Assembly (NCBI GenBank): GCA_903905665.1
Contig: CAIVHJ010000304.1
Span: forward strand, 1 to 5,879
From: an uncultured Phycisphaerales bacterium
Lineage (GTDB): Bacteria > Planctomycetota > Phycisphaerae > UBA1845 > CAIVHJ01
Direction: 5' to 3'
DNA length: 5,879 bases
Shown: positions 1 through 4,518 of the stretch, piece after piece
How positions within the stretch are numbered: the first letter of the stretch is position 1
How the letters are laid out: the number at the start of each line of letters is the position of its first letter
Program-made: the position numbers and the translations under genes
The notes under the pieces: generated by a model
What the model saw: the letters and a program-made list of their open reading frames with translations, nothing else
What the model was told of the DNA's origin: nothing
Database searches by the model: none

Positions 1-141
1 ACGTCGACCCGGGCGGTTTGCTCAATCTTGACCGTATCCGCCAGATGCGGCGCGTGATCTGTCGCACAATATACCGTCAGGGCAATTCCTTCGTATGCTC
101 AATATCCGCCTTCATCCTAGACTCTGTCGGTATCGGAATCG
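1..141. repeat. Direct terminal repeat marking a circular molecule (left copy)
   Basis: These bases are identical to 5739-5879. A perfect repeat at the two ends of a contig, lying inside one continuous reading frame, is what an assembler leaves when it closes a circle. The length of 141 bases equals a common maximum assembly k-mer, which favours an assembly overlap over a biological terminal repeat (inference). The unit circle is therefore 5,738 bp. Confidence 0.93.
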
Positions 142-275
142 GAGACTATATTTCGATTCAAACTCTATCAGAAAATGCGATGAGCTTCACCGCGCGCAGT
201 GCCGCTCAGATCACATTCGACCAAGCCCAGGGTCGTGTCTCATATCGTAAAGCGGAAAGGGCCAATCAAGGCTGA
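1..275 (+). CDS. Tandem AbrB/MazE-like DNA-binding protein, C-terminal part (continues from 5585-5738)
   Basis: This is the 3' part of the gene that begins at 5585; after circularisation it encodes residues 53-142 (codons in frame from base 3, stop TGA at 273-275). It contains the second of two AbrB-like swapped-hairpin domains: IYRQGNSFVCS at residues 75-85, then a helix ending in LDSVGIGIGDYISI (about 91-104). This is the usual order for the AbrB/MazE/SpoVT family: a basic beta strand with QGNS, a short helix, then VG..GD and a final strand. A tail of about 25 residues follows, ending in a basic stretch (YRKAERANQG). The TTG at 18 is an internal codon, not a start. Hairpins lie just downstream at 290-306 and 318-349. 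Fold confidence is good; the DNA target is unknown. Confidence 0.82.
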   Translation, partial: VDPGGLLNLDRIRQMRRVICRTIYRQGNSFVCSISAFILDSVGIGIGDYISIQTLSENAMSFTARSAAQITFDQAQGRVSYRKAERANQG

Positions 276-289
276 GGTAGTAACAACCA

Positions 290-306
290 TCCGACGCCAT
301 GTCGGA
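290..306. repeat. Small inverted repeat after the AbrB-like gene
   Basis: TCCGAC at 290-295 pairs with GTCGGA at 301-306 around a 5-base loop, and two more G-C pairs lie beyond one mismatch. It is 14 bases past the stop codon, so it may act in transcript 3' end formation or protection, but there is no T-run. Confidence 0.55.
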
Positions 307-317
307 CGGATAAGGAA

Positions 318-349
318 CAATTTCCAACCCTGGAAGGGGTTGGAAATTG
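318..349. repeat. Strong 13-bp hairpin between convergent genes
   Basis: CAATTTCCAACCC at 318-330 is the exact reverse complement of 337-349, with a 6-base loop TGGAAG. It sits where transcription of the AbrB-like gene (+) and of the small membrane peptide (-) would converge. No T-run follows on either strand, so it is not a canonical Rho-independent terminator; it may be a bidirectional stop or a single-stranded DNA structure. Confidence 0.7.
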
Positions 350-516
350 ATCTATTAGTATCCCATGGCCGTAGCTGTGTAAGGTTCAAAAACATTGACT
401 ACGTTTTCAAGCCATGTCATTGAAAGGATCAGATTGATGCAACGTCGACGCCGTTCGATGTTGATGATGGATGCCGACGCGGACACCCATTGACAATCGC
501 GCTGACGATGCTGATC

Positions 517-636
517 CTACGGAGTTGGCGGCGGAGTTGGTTTAAGAATCTCGCGGACAATCCCGTAGATCGCGACGGCGCCGGCGAGGATTTTCTTCCA
601 CGGCCACTTGACCACCTTCTTGACGAATCCAAACAT
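517..636 (-). CDS. 39-residue membrane-type peptide (minus strand)
   Basis: ATG at 636-634 reads 39 codons to TAG at 519-517. The protein starts MFGFVKKVVKWPWKKILAGA, followed by a hydrophobic stretch (ILAGAVAIYGIV, about residues 16-27) and a proline/threonine tail ending PTPPPTP. The pattern is a basic aromatic amphipathic N-terminus, one short membrane segment and a rigid tail. Support is unusually good for so short a gene: AAGGTGG (forward 646-652) lies 9 bases before the ATG, and a near-consensus minus-strand promoter at 675-703 would give a leader of about 32 bases. It is the only supported minus-strand gene and is far from the structural operon. It could be a virion membrane peptide, a lysis or pore peptide, or a small toxin; the sequence does not decide. 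I recognise no family. Confidence 0.68.
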   Translation of the reverse strand: MFGFVKKVVKWPWKKILAGAVAIYGIVREILKPTPPPTP

Positions 637-645
637 ATCGATTCA

Positions 646-652
646 CCACCTT
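646..652 (-). promoter_or_regulatory. Shine-Dalgarno site of the 39-residue peptide
   Basis: Minus-strand AAGGTGG differs from AAGGAGG at one position and lies 9 bases upstream of the ATG at 636. It is one of the best ribosome binding sites in the window and decides the start of this small gene. Confidence 0.7.
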
Positions 653-674
653 GATCGTGCCGTTGATGATGAGG

Positions 675-703
675 ATGATACCAACGTCCGATGAAGATGT
701 CAA
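675..703 (-). promoter_or_regulatory. Sigma70-type promoter for the minus-strand peptide
   Basis: On the minus strand TTGACA (703-698) is followed by exactly 17 bases and TATCAT (680-675), five of six matches to TATAAT. Transcription would start near 668, giving a leader of about 32 bases before the ATG at 636. The other two proposed promoters in this circle have the same leader length. This is the closest match to consensus of the three. Confidence 0.72.
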
Positions 704-780
704 GTCCGTTCCTGATGTCCAACTTGATCGTTCAGCTGAGATCGTGATCGCTCATGATCGTGATGAGGTAAGGATGCAGT

Positions 781-871
781 CGCGCCTCCGGTCACAGCCG
801 CTGACGAACAGACGTTTATTAGAGCGCGCGCTGGTGGGTGTCTGTCCGTCAGCGGCTGGACCTCCGGCGCG
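781..871. repeat. Inverted repeat, first structure of the hairpin-rich region
   Basis: Bases 795-812 pair with 841-858 over 18 positions with one mismatch. Outer arms CGCGCC (781-786) and GGCGCG (866-871) also pair, separated by a short imperfect section. The loop (813-840) contains a GCGCGC run. The structure abuts the much longer hairpin at 872-1059. Confidence 0.75.
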
Positions 872-1059
872 TGCGTTTTGCCCAAATCAGAAGGTGACGA
901 CAGCCGCTTATTTGGATGTTGCGCCCGTTGTTTATATAACGGAAGGAACATTATCAGACGTTGCAGTTGGATTGGATAGTGGCAACGTCTGATAATGAAC
1001 CGTTATATAAACAACGGGCGAAGGTTGCGGCTGTCGTCACCCGATTTGGGCAAAACGCA
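872..1059. repeat. 188-nt long-arm imperfect hairpin
   Basis: Four perfectly complementary blocks nest in order: 872-888 with 1043-1059 (17 bp), 893-907 with 1027-1041 (15 bp), 922-942 with 1000-1020 (21 bp) and 949-964 with 982-997 (16 bp). Together they give 69 paired positions around a 17-base loop at 965-981. Short unequal internal loops separate the blocks, which looks like an old inverted duplication kept by selection on pairing. No open frame here is convincing. Possible roles are a single-strand replication or packaging signal, a structured RNA, or the remnant of a mobile element; no transposase is present. Confidence 0.85.
912..940 (+). promoter_or_regulatory. Possible weak promoter inside the long hairpin
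   Basis: TTGGAT (912-917), a 17-base spacer and TATAAC (935-940). The -10 matches at five of six positions and the -35 at three. If used, the transcript would run from the hairpin to the terminator at 1236-1257, about 310 bases with no good frame, which would make it a non-coding RNA. The match could be incidental. Confidence 0.25.
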
Positions 1060-1235
1060 TAACCGTTCATCAACGTATCTTCTTGTATCGCTTTCTTGGT
1101 CATGTTCTGTGTGGCAAGCATCCGCCCTTGAGGGTCGCGCTCCGTGCCGCTTCCGCCGCTTCCTCATACCCTTCCCGGCGGCAGCTGCGCGCGGTGCCGC
1201 GCGCCTTCGGCGCGGAGATTGCTTCGTCGTGCTCC
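1060..1235. other. GC-rich non-coding stretch before the terminator
   Basis: No frame here has both a ribosome binding site and protein-like composition. The notable content is the pair of overlapping GC hairpins at 1187-1214, immediately before the terminator. Confidence 0.5.
1187..1214. repeat. Two mutually exclusive GC hairpins
   Basis: GCGCGCGG (1187-1194) pairs perfectly with 1197-1204 across a 2-base turn. CGCGCC (1200-1205) pairs perfectly with GGCGCG (1209-1214) across a TTC loop. Both use bases 1200-1204, so only one can form at a time. In RNA this resembles an attenuator arrangement; in single-stranded DNA it would be a switchable structure. Confidence 0.6.
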
Positions 1236-1257
1236 GGCGTTTCTAACGCCTTTTTTT
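1236..1257 (+). terminator. Rho-independent terminator
   Basis: GGCGTT (1236-1241) pairs with AACGCC (1245-1250) around a 3-base loop and is followed at once by seven T residues (1251-1257). This is the canonical form on the + strand. No supported + strand gene lies just upstream, so it either ends a non-coding RNA from the hairpin region or stops read-through before the late region. Confidence 0.78.
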
Positions 1258-1400
1258 AATACGGATATCGCGATGGAATTATTCGGTGAAATGGAGATCG
1301 GGTGTTCAGTGCAGTTCCAGTGTGGTTCGGGGAATTGATAAGAGGAAATCGGGTGTGTTGGCATTGGGATGGTATGAGGGAACCCGGCCAACTCCACAAC

Positions 1401-1433
1401 GGTTTTCAGTAGGTTTTCAAGAGGTTTTCAGAC
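1401..1433. repeat. Three tandem 11-bp direct repeats
   Basis: GGTTTTCA begins at 1401, 1412 and 1423, each followed by three variable bases, so the period is exactly 11 bp, about one helical turn. Such phased repeats are typical protein-binding arrays. They lie directly beside the C-rich tract. The 11-bp period is the same as that of the DnaA-box array at 5036-5088, but the sequence differs. Confidence 0.65.
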
Positions 1434-1462
1434 CCAACCCAACCCCCTTTCCCCACCCCCCC
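1433..1462 (-). other. G-quadruplex motif on the minus strand
   Basis: On the + strand C runs occur at 1433-1435, 1438-1440, 1443-1447, 1451-1454 and 1456-1462. The minus strand therefore carries five G runs of at least three, separated by gaps of 1, 3, 2 and 2 bases, which fits the standard G4 rule. The spacing is seen directly; folding in the cell is not shown. Confidence 0.6.
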
Positions 1463-1593
1463 TCAAACGTGGTTTGGAAGGATGTTGTCTTGGATTGAAG
1501 CCGCTGCGTTTCTCCGCGCCCCACCTCCGCGCGTTCCCGCTCCCACTCCATCGTCACTTTTCTATTTGATCATACTCCATTCCCCCCTACACA

Positions 1594-1715
1594 GACTGGA
1601 ATTTGTATTTGACTGACGATATTTGCCGGACGTTAGTCCGTACACCGATTCCAGTCAAAGTCACAATCCATTCGGATTGTGAAGGCATGTGCTTTGTCAA
1701 GGGGGGGCTACCCCC
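1594..1715. promoter_or_regulatory. Cluster of inverted repeats upstream of the late promoter
   Basis: GACTGGAAT (1594-1602) pairs with ATTCCAGTC (1648-1656) and encloses CGGAC/GTCCG (1627-1631, 1636-1640). TCACAATCC (1661-1669) pairs with GGATTGTGA (1674-1682). Next comes TGTGCTTTGTC (1688-1698), an 11-base word also found in the origin palindrome, then G5/C5 arms at 1703-1707 and 1711-1715. The cluster ends about 40 bp before the -35 box, a plausible place for regulator binding to the structural operon. Confidence 0.55.
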
Positions 1716-1754
1716 ACCTAACGAACTTATCCGACTTGAATAATAAGAAAACAC

Positions 1755-1784
1755 TTGACATCTGCAAAAGCTTTCACCTACTCT
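1755..1784 (+). promoter_or_regulatory. Promoter of the structural (late) operon
   Basis: A perfect TTGACA (1755-1760) is followed by 18 bases and TACTCT (1779-1784), a poor -10 (three of six). The start point would be near 1791, with a leader of about 33 bases before the ATG at 1824. The combination of perfect -35 and weak -10 suggests dependence on an activator, which fits the inverted-repeat cluster just upstream. Confidence 0.58.
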
Positions 1785-1823
1785 GTCATGGCACATAACA
1801 CTTTCACGAATGGAGTGCCAGAA

Positions 1824-2252
1824 ATGGCAAACATCAAACCACTCGACAGGATTAACGCCAAATGGCAACGTGTCACCGCTGCGTCCGGCGCGGAATACGA
1901 GGAAGGCGTCAAGAATCCAACTCGCGACTGGAAGACAGAGACGCTGGCCGCCAATGCCGCCTACAAAGCCGGACTTCAGAAGAGCATTGCCGCCGACAGT
2001 TTCGCCAAAGGCGTATCTGCAGCTGGTTCTGCAAAATGGCAGGAAAACGCCGTCAACAAAGGCCCGAGCCGCTTTGCTCAGGGTGTTCAACTTGCAGTAG
2101 ATGCGTATTCGACAGGTTTTGCACCTTACAGACAGGTTATACAGTCGTTAACTTTGCCGCCACGCGGCGCGAAAGGCGACCCGTCTAACATCAATCGCGT
2201 CGCTGTTGTCGCGAAGGCTTTACACGACAAGAAACTCTCAGGGGGGAAATAA
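1824..2252 (+). CDS. 142-residue helical repeat-rich protein, probable virion component
   Basis: I chose ATG 1824 (MANIKPLDRINAKW) because TGGAG at 1811-1815 sits 8 bases upstream; the in-frame TTG at 1755 is part of the promoter. The protein has degenerate aromatic-glycine repeats: KW..(x)..Y..GV at 13-29, DW..AAY..GL at 35-51, F.KGV at 60-64, KW at 71-72, RF..GV at 83-88 and Y..GF.PY at 95-102. It ends with LPPRGAKGDP (111-120) and a basic tail. It has no cysteine, signal peptide or membrane segment and is rich in Ala, Lys and Gly. It is the first gene after the late promoter and directly precedes the candidate capsid gene, so a scaffold, vertex or DNA-binding core role is plausible. I do not recognise a named family. 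Confidence 0.78.
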   Translation: MANIKPLDRINAKWQRVTAASGAEYEEGVKNPTRDWKTETLAANAAYKAGLQKSIAADSFAKGVSAAGSAKWQENAVNKGPSRFAQGVQLAVDAYSTGFAPYRQVIQSLTLPPRGAKGDPSNINRVAVVAKALHDKKLSGGK

Positions 2253-2255
2253 ATC

Positions 2256-3071
2256 GTGGCTGACGAAAACACTCACGGACTACTATTCGCCGGTGCTGGT
2301 CAAGTAGCAGCCGGTGAACAGGTACTTGGGACTATAACTCTGCCCGCCGACGGCCCTTGGATAATTCACAGCGTCTTCGGTCAAATTGTTTCTGCCACGG
2401 CAACCGCCGCAGAAGCGACGGGTGGATACATGCGCTTCGATGCCGCTAGCGGGGACATCGAACCAAATCCCGCACCTTCAAAATGGCCAGTTATCTGCGG
2501 CGGTGCCACTCTCGGCGCAACCATCGACGTGCAATCTTGCGCTCTGCAAATGTTCGACGTCCTATGGAATGCACCGGGTCGTGCCACGATCAACCTCATC
2601 TTTAACAACACTGTCGCCGCAACTGTTGCACCACAAATTGTGATGGGAGTTCTTTTCGGGAAATCCGTTCCTGAAAAGAAAAGGTTCCTCTTCTGCGACA
2701 CAGTTCGCGTCACCACGAACAGTGCTGCGGACACGGCTATTGGCACTATTACGCTTTCGGAGAAGGCAACCCGAATCACAGGTGTTATGGGAGTTCTGGT
2801 TAACGACGGCGTGCTTACTACCGCGGAGGAATGCATCGGTTTCTTTAGACTTGCATCCGATGACGTCAATCTGGTTCCGGCCCAATATCCATTCCCGATG
2901 GCGTACAGTGCTGGCTTGGGTGCGTTGATTCAGGGCGGCTCTTGGGTTCCATCCGGTTTCATTCCGGTCGACATTCCAGTCTCGGGCGGCGCCCGCATCA
3001 ACTGCTTTGTCGATCTTAACACCGCGCTTACAACCGCGGCCGAGGTTCAGGTGTATTTAGCTTTCGAGTGA
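2256..3071 (+). CDS. Candidate major capsid protein with two homologous beta-rich domains
   Basis: GTG at 2256 follows a G-rich Shine-Dalgarno site (2241-2246) with 9 bases between; the upstream stop is only 3 bases away. The 271-residue protein is an internal duplication. GTITL at 25-29 matches GTITL at 163-167; A.A.EATGGYMRFDAASGDIEP aligns with TTAEECIGFFRLASDDVNLVP; and RATINLIFNNT (109-119) aligns with ARINCFVDLNT (246-256). Each half is about 130 residues, almost all strand and loop, without signal or membrane segments. Two tandem beta-sandwich domains in the largest protein of a tiny virus-like genome suggest a double jelly-roll capsid protein, as in PRD1- or FLiP-type viruses. It would be small for that class, and I cannot confirm the fold from sequence alone. 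A duplicated spike or receptor-binding protein is the alternative. Confidence 0.72.
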   Translation: MADENTHGLLFAGAGQVAAGEQVLGTITLPADGPWIIHSVFGQIVSATATAAEATGGYMRFDAASGDIEPNPAPSKWPVICGGATLGATIDVQSCALQMFDVLWNAPGRATINLIFNNTVAATVAPQIVMGVLFGKSVPEKKRFLFCDTVRVTTNSAADTAIGTITLSEKATRITGVMGVLVNDGVLTTAEECIGFFRLASDDVNLVPAQYPFPMAYSAGLGALIQGGSWVPSGFIPVDIPVSGGARINCFVDLNTALTTAAEVQVYLAFE

Positions 3072-3075
3072 TCCG

Positions 3076-3408
3076 TTGGCTTTCAACCATCGCACTATCG
3101 GCACTGACGTTTCAACTTCTGTTGTCAACGTCAGCTACGAACTCGAAAACATTACTCTCACTTCCGTTGGCCTGTCTTTAGGTAGACAGGCCGACGGTCT
3201 TGCTTCTCTTACTTTTCGCCTCGGACTTACTCCTGCAGGTGACCAAGCAGTTCAAATCTACGAAGTTCTCCTTTCGGGTCTTCTGTCCCCTGCTGATGGC
3301 TTAGTATGGACCGGAAACATCCGCGTCCGAGACAACTTATTTCTAGTCCTGAATTATATTTCTTCATGGCCTGTTTTTATGTTCCTTACATGGACAACAT
3401 CAGGTTAA
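3076..3408 (+). CDS. 110-residue beta-rich protein, probable minor virion protein
   Basis: The frame starts at TTG 3076, 4 bases after the capsid candidate's stop; no in-frame ATG or GTG gives a sensible protein, and the ribosome site is weak, suggesting translation coupled to the gene before. The protein is rich in alternating hydrophobic residues (NVSYELENITLTSVGLSL at 18-35, LTFRLGL at 45-51, IYEVLLSGLL at 61-70, LFLVLNYI at 88-95), as in a beta sandwich. It ends in a hydrophobic aromatic run (WPVFMFLTW, 98-106). There is no signal peptide. Its position between structural candidates is the only hint of a role. I do not recognise a family. Confidence 0.68.
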   Translation: MAFNHRTIGTDVSTSVVNVSYELENITLTSVGLSLGRQADGLASLTFRLGLTPAGDQAVQIYEVLLSGLLSPADGLVWTGNIRVRDNLFLVLNYISSWPVFMFLTWTTSG

Positions 3409-3411
3409 TCT

Positions 3412-3849
3412 ATGCTTCAACTTCCCATCTTCAACCAAGTCTCTCACGGTTTCCGTTCCGTTCGTATCCCTAACGGGGCTCTCGGTGCAGGTGTCAACAT
3501 TTCCCCTGCCGTCAATGAAATCTGGTCTCCCTCTTCTATCTTCTTCACTCTGCACACCTCGCTTGCTGTCGCAGACAGATTCTTGATCGTAGCCATTGGC
3601 GACACACCTAACTTTGGTTTCAAGTTTCAATCATCCGTTCCTATTTTTGCTACCCAGTTCCGTAACGTCAATCTATTTGTTGGCGCCAATCCCGAATACC
3701 CCGTCGATCCAAATGCATCGTGGCAGATTTCCATCCCTCACGATACTTTCGTTCAGTTCCCTAATTATATCACTCTGGGCGGTCAAGGTCTTGACGTAAA
3801 CGATCAATTCACCGGTATAAATATCAACTTTCGCCTTTGGACACTTTAA
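3412..3849 (+). CDS. 145-residue beta-sandwich protein, probable virion protein
   Basis: ATG 3412 lies 3 bases after the preceding stop, with only a weak AGGT before it. The protein (MLQLPIFNQVSHGFRSVRIP...) is beta-rich throughout. It has WSPSSIFFTLHTS at 38-50, a strand RFLIVAIGD near 56-64, a middle section with IFATQFRNVNLFVG, and a strand-rich end (INFRLWTL). The order of its segments resembles the next gene product: F/W-x-P-x-S, then R-hh-V-h, then a late turn with a D-x-F/I step. The two may therefore be diverged paralogues (inference from eye alignment). It probably forms a vertex, spike or minor capsid part. No membrane segment. Confidence 0.72.
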   Translation: MLQLPIFNQVSHGFRSVRIPNGALGAGVNISPAVNEIWSPSSIFFTLHTSLAVADRFLIVAIGDTPNFGFKFQSSVPIFATQFRNVNLFVGANPEYPVDPNASWQISIPHDTFVQFPNYITLGGQGLDVNDQFTGININFRLWTL

Positions 3850-3858
3850 GGAGCTTAT

Positions 3859-4317
3859 GTGCCACAAATCCCCGTAACAACCCGAATCGCGACCGACCGT
3901 CCGCTGGTCAAGGTCGTCAACGAAGCACTCCCAAACCCCGCTGCCGCCGCCGGTTTTTCGATTGTCGTTCCTGTCGGCTACCGCTTCACTCCTGTCTCTC
4001 TCTTCATGCGTTTCGTAACTGACGCGAACGTTGGTGTTCGCATCGTCGTTTTGCAGCTGAGCACCTCATCGGGTGTCGTCTTTCGCTACGCAACCGTCTT
4101 CGGTCAGTCTGAAAACGAAACCAGATTTCTTACTTTCGGCGTCGGCGTGGCCTATGTCCCCTGGCTTGCCGCAAACTTCACATCTATCATTCCTTTACCC
4201 TCTGGCCTCACTCTCCAAGAAGGTGACGAGATCGCTGTCACTGTTTCCAACATCCAGGTCGGCGACCAGCTTTCTCTGATCAATTCTCAAATGCTTTCAC
4301 AATTCGTGGCGGAGTAA
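3859..4317 (+). CDS. 152-residue beta-sandwich protein, probable virion protein
   Basis: GTG 3859 is used because TAAGGAG (3847-3853), which includes the previous stop codon, lies 5 bases upstream; the overlapping ATG at 3857 is out of frame and ends after six codons. The protein begins MPQIPVTTRIATDRP. It is mostly strand, with FSIVVPVGYRFTPVSLFMRF (33-52), VRIVVLQL, a stretch FGVGVAYVPWLAANFTSIIP, and a final LQEGDEIAVTVS section. It shares the layout of the upstream 145-residue protein, suggesting a small family of related surface proteins. No signal, membrane or catalytic motif is visible. The function is inferred from composition and position only. Confidence 0.74.
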   Translation: MPQIPVTTRIATDRPLVKVVNEALPNPAAAAGFSIVVPVGYRFTPVSLFMRFVTDANVGVRIVVLQLSTSSGVVFRYATVFGQSENETRFLTFGVGVAYVPWLAANFTSIIPLPSGLTLQEGDEIAVTVSNIQVGDQLSLINSQMLSQFVAE

Positions 4318-4320
4318 CAC

Positions 4321-4518
4321 ATGATTATTTCGGAAATCGTCAGAGAGGATTTGCTGAATCCCGAGAAACGAACTCAGTTCATCGCATGGCTACAGACCGT
4401 GCCTGTTTCGTTCCCAGCCCGCCTTCGGCTTTACTTCCGTTGGCTCGACTACTTTCAGCTTCCGTACATCGACGCCGAAATCAAGGCCTTGAGAGACCCG
4501 GTACAACATGACTCGTAA
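4321..4518 (+). CDS. 65-residue helical protein of unknown function
   Basis: ATG 4321 has GGAG (4311-4314) 6 bases upstream and begins 3 bases after the previous stop. The product (MIISEIVREDLLNPEKRTQF...) looks helical. Charged and hydrophobic residues alternate through IAWLQTV, RLRLYFRWLDYFQLPY and DAEIKALRD. It is soluble in composition and has no cysteine. Its end overlaps the start of the next gene by 11 bases, so the two are probably translated together and may act together. I recognise no family. Confidence 0.65.
   Translation: MIISEIVREDLLNPEKRTQFIAWLQTVPVSFPARLRLYFRWLDYFQLPYIDAEIKALRDPVQHDS

Larger units (their letters stand above)
276..516. other. Intergenic stretch between convergent genes
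   Basis: The AbrB-like gene enters from the left and the 39-residue minus-strand gene from the right. Apart from two hairpins (290-306 and 318-349) I see no supported gene here. A 27-codon minus-strand frame exists but lacks a ribosome binding site and has low-complexity His/Gln-rich content. Confidence 0.6.
1258..1593. other. Non-coding stretch with iteron-like repeats and a G4 motif
   Basis: I find no convincing gene. Two 44-codon frames, one on each strand (1482-1616 + and 1417-1551 -), have biased composition and poor ribosome sites. The stretch holds a 9-base direct repeat ATCGGGTGT (1297-1305 and 1348-1356), three 11-bp repeats (1401-1433) and the C-rich/G4 tract (1433-1462). Confidence 0.5.

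Noticed and set aside
1..141. A biological terminal repeat or phage att/cos duplication
   Set aside because: The repeat is perfect, lies wholly inside one reading frame and has a typical assembly k-mer length, so a closed circle explains it better.
18..275. A stand-alone 85-residue gene starting at TTG 18
   Set aside because: The TTG is an internal codon; after circularisation the frame extends back to 5585/5591, where a GGAGG site and ATG codons lie.
199..423. 74-residue + strand frame
   Set aside because: It overlaps the AbrB-like gene in another frame, crosses two strong hairpins and has no ribosome site.
429..722. 97-residue minus-strand frame
   Set aside because: It overlaps the 39-residue gene in another frame, its TTG start precedes the predicted promoter, and its His/Arg/Ser-rich content is shadow-like.
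651..992. 113-residue + strand frame
   Set aside because: It runs through the hairpin arms at 781-871 and 872-1059; the sequence is explained by pairing, and no ribosome site precedes it.
1144..1246. Resemblance of the GC-rich stretch to a ColE1-type origin
   Set aside because: Only short GC-rich words look alike; there is no recognisable RNA II/RNA I promoter pair, so the similarity is superficial.
1286..1498. 70-residue + strand frame
   Set aside because: It contains the 11-bp repeats and C-rich tract, has biased composition (PNPTPFPHPP) and a poor start.
1417..1616. Two 44-codon frames, minus 1551-1417 and plus 1482-1616
   Set aside because: The minus frame is Gly/Arg/Glu-rich because the DNA is polypurine, and it lacks a ribosome site; the plus frame has its only GGAAGG directly against the ATG. 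Neither has protein-like support.
1587..2090. 167-residue minus-strand frame
   Set aside because: It is antisense to the well-supported gene at 1824-2252 and crosses the late promoter and the inverted repeats.
2381..2869. 162-residue minus-strand frame
   Set aside because: It is a shadow of the duplicated beta protein, whose internal homology shows that the + frame is the real one.
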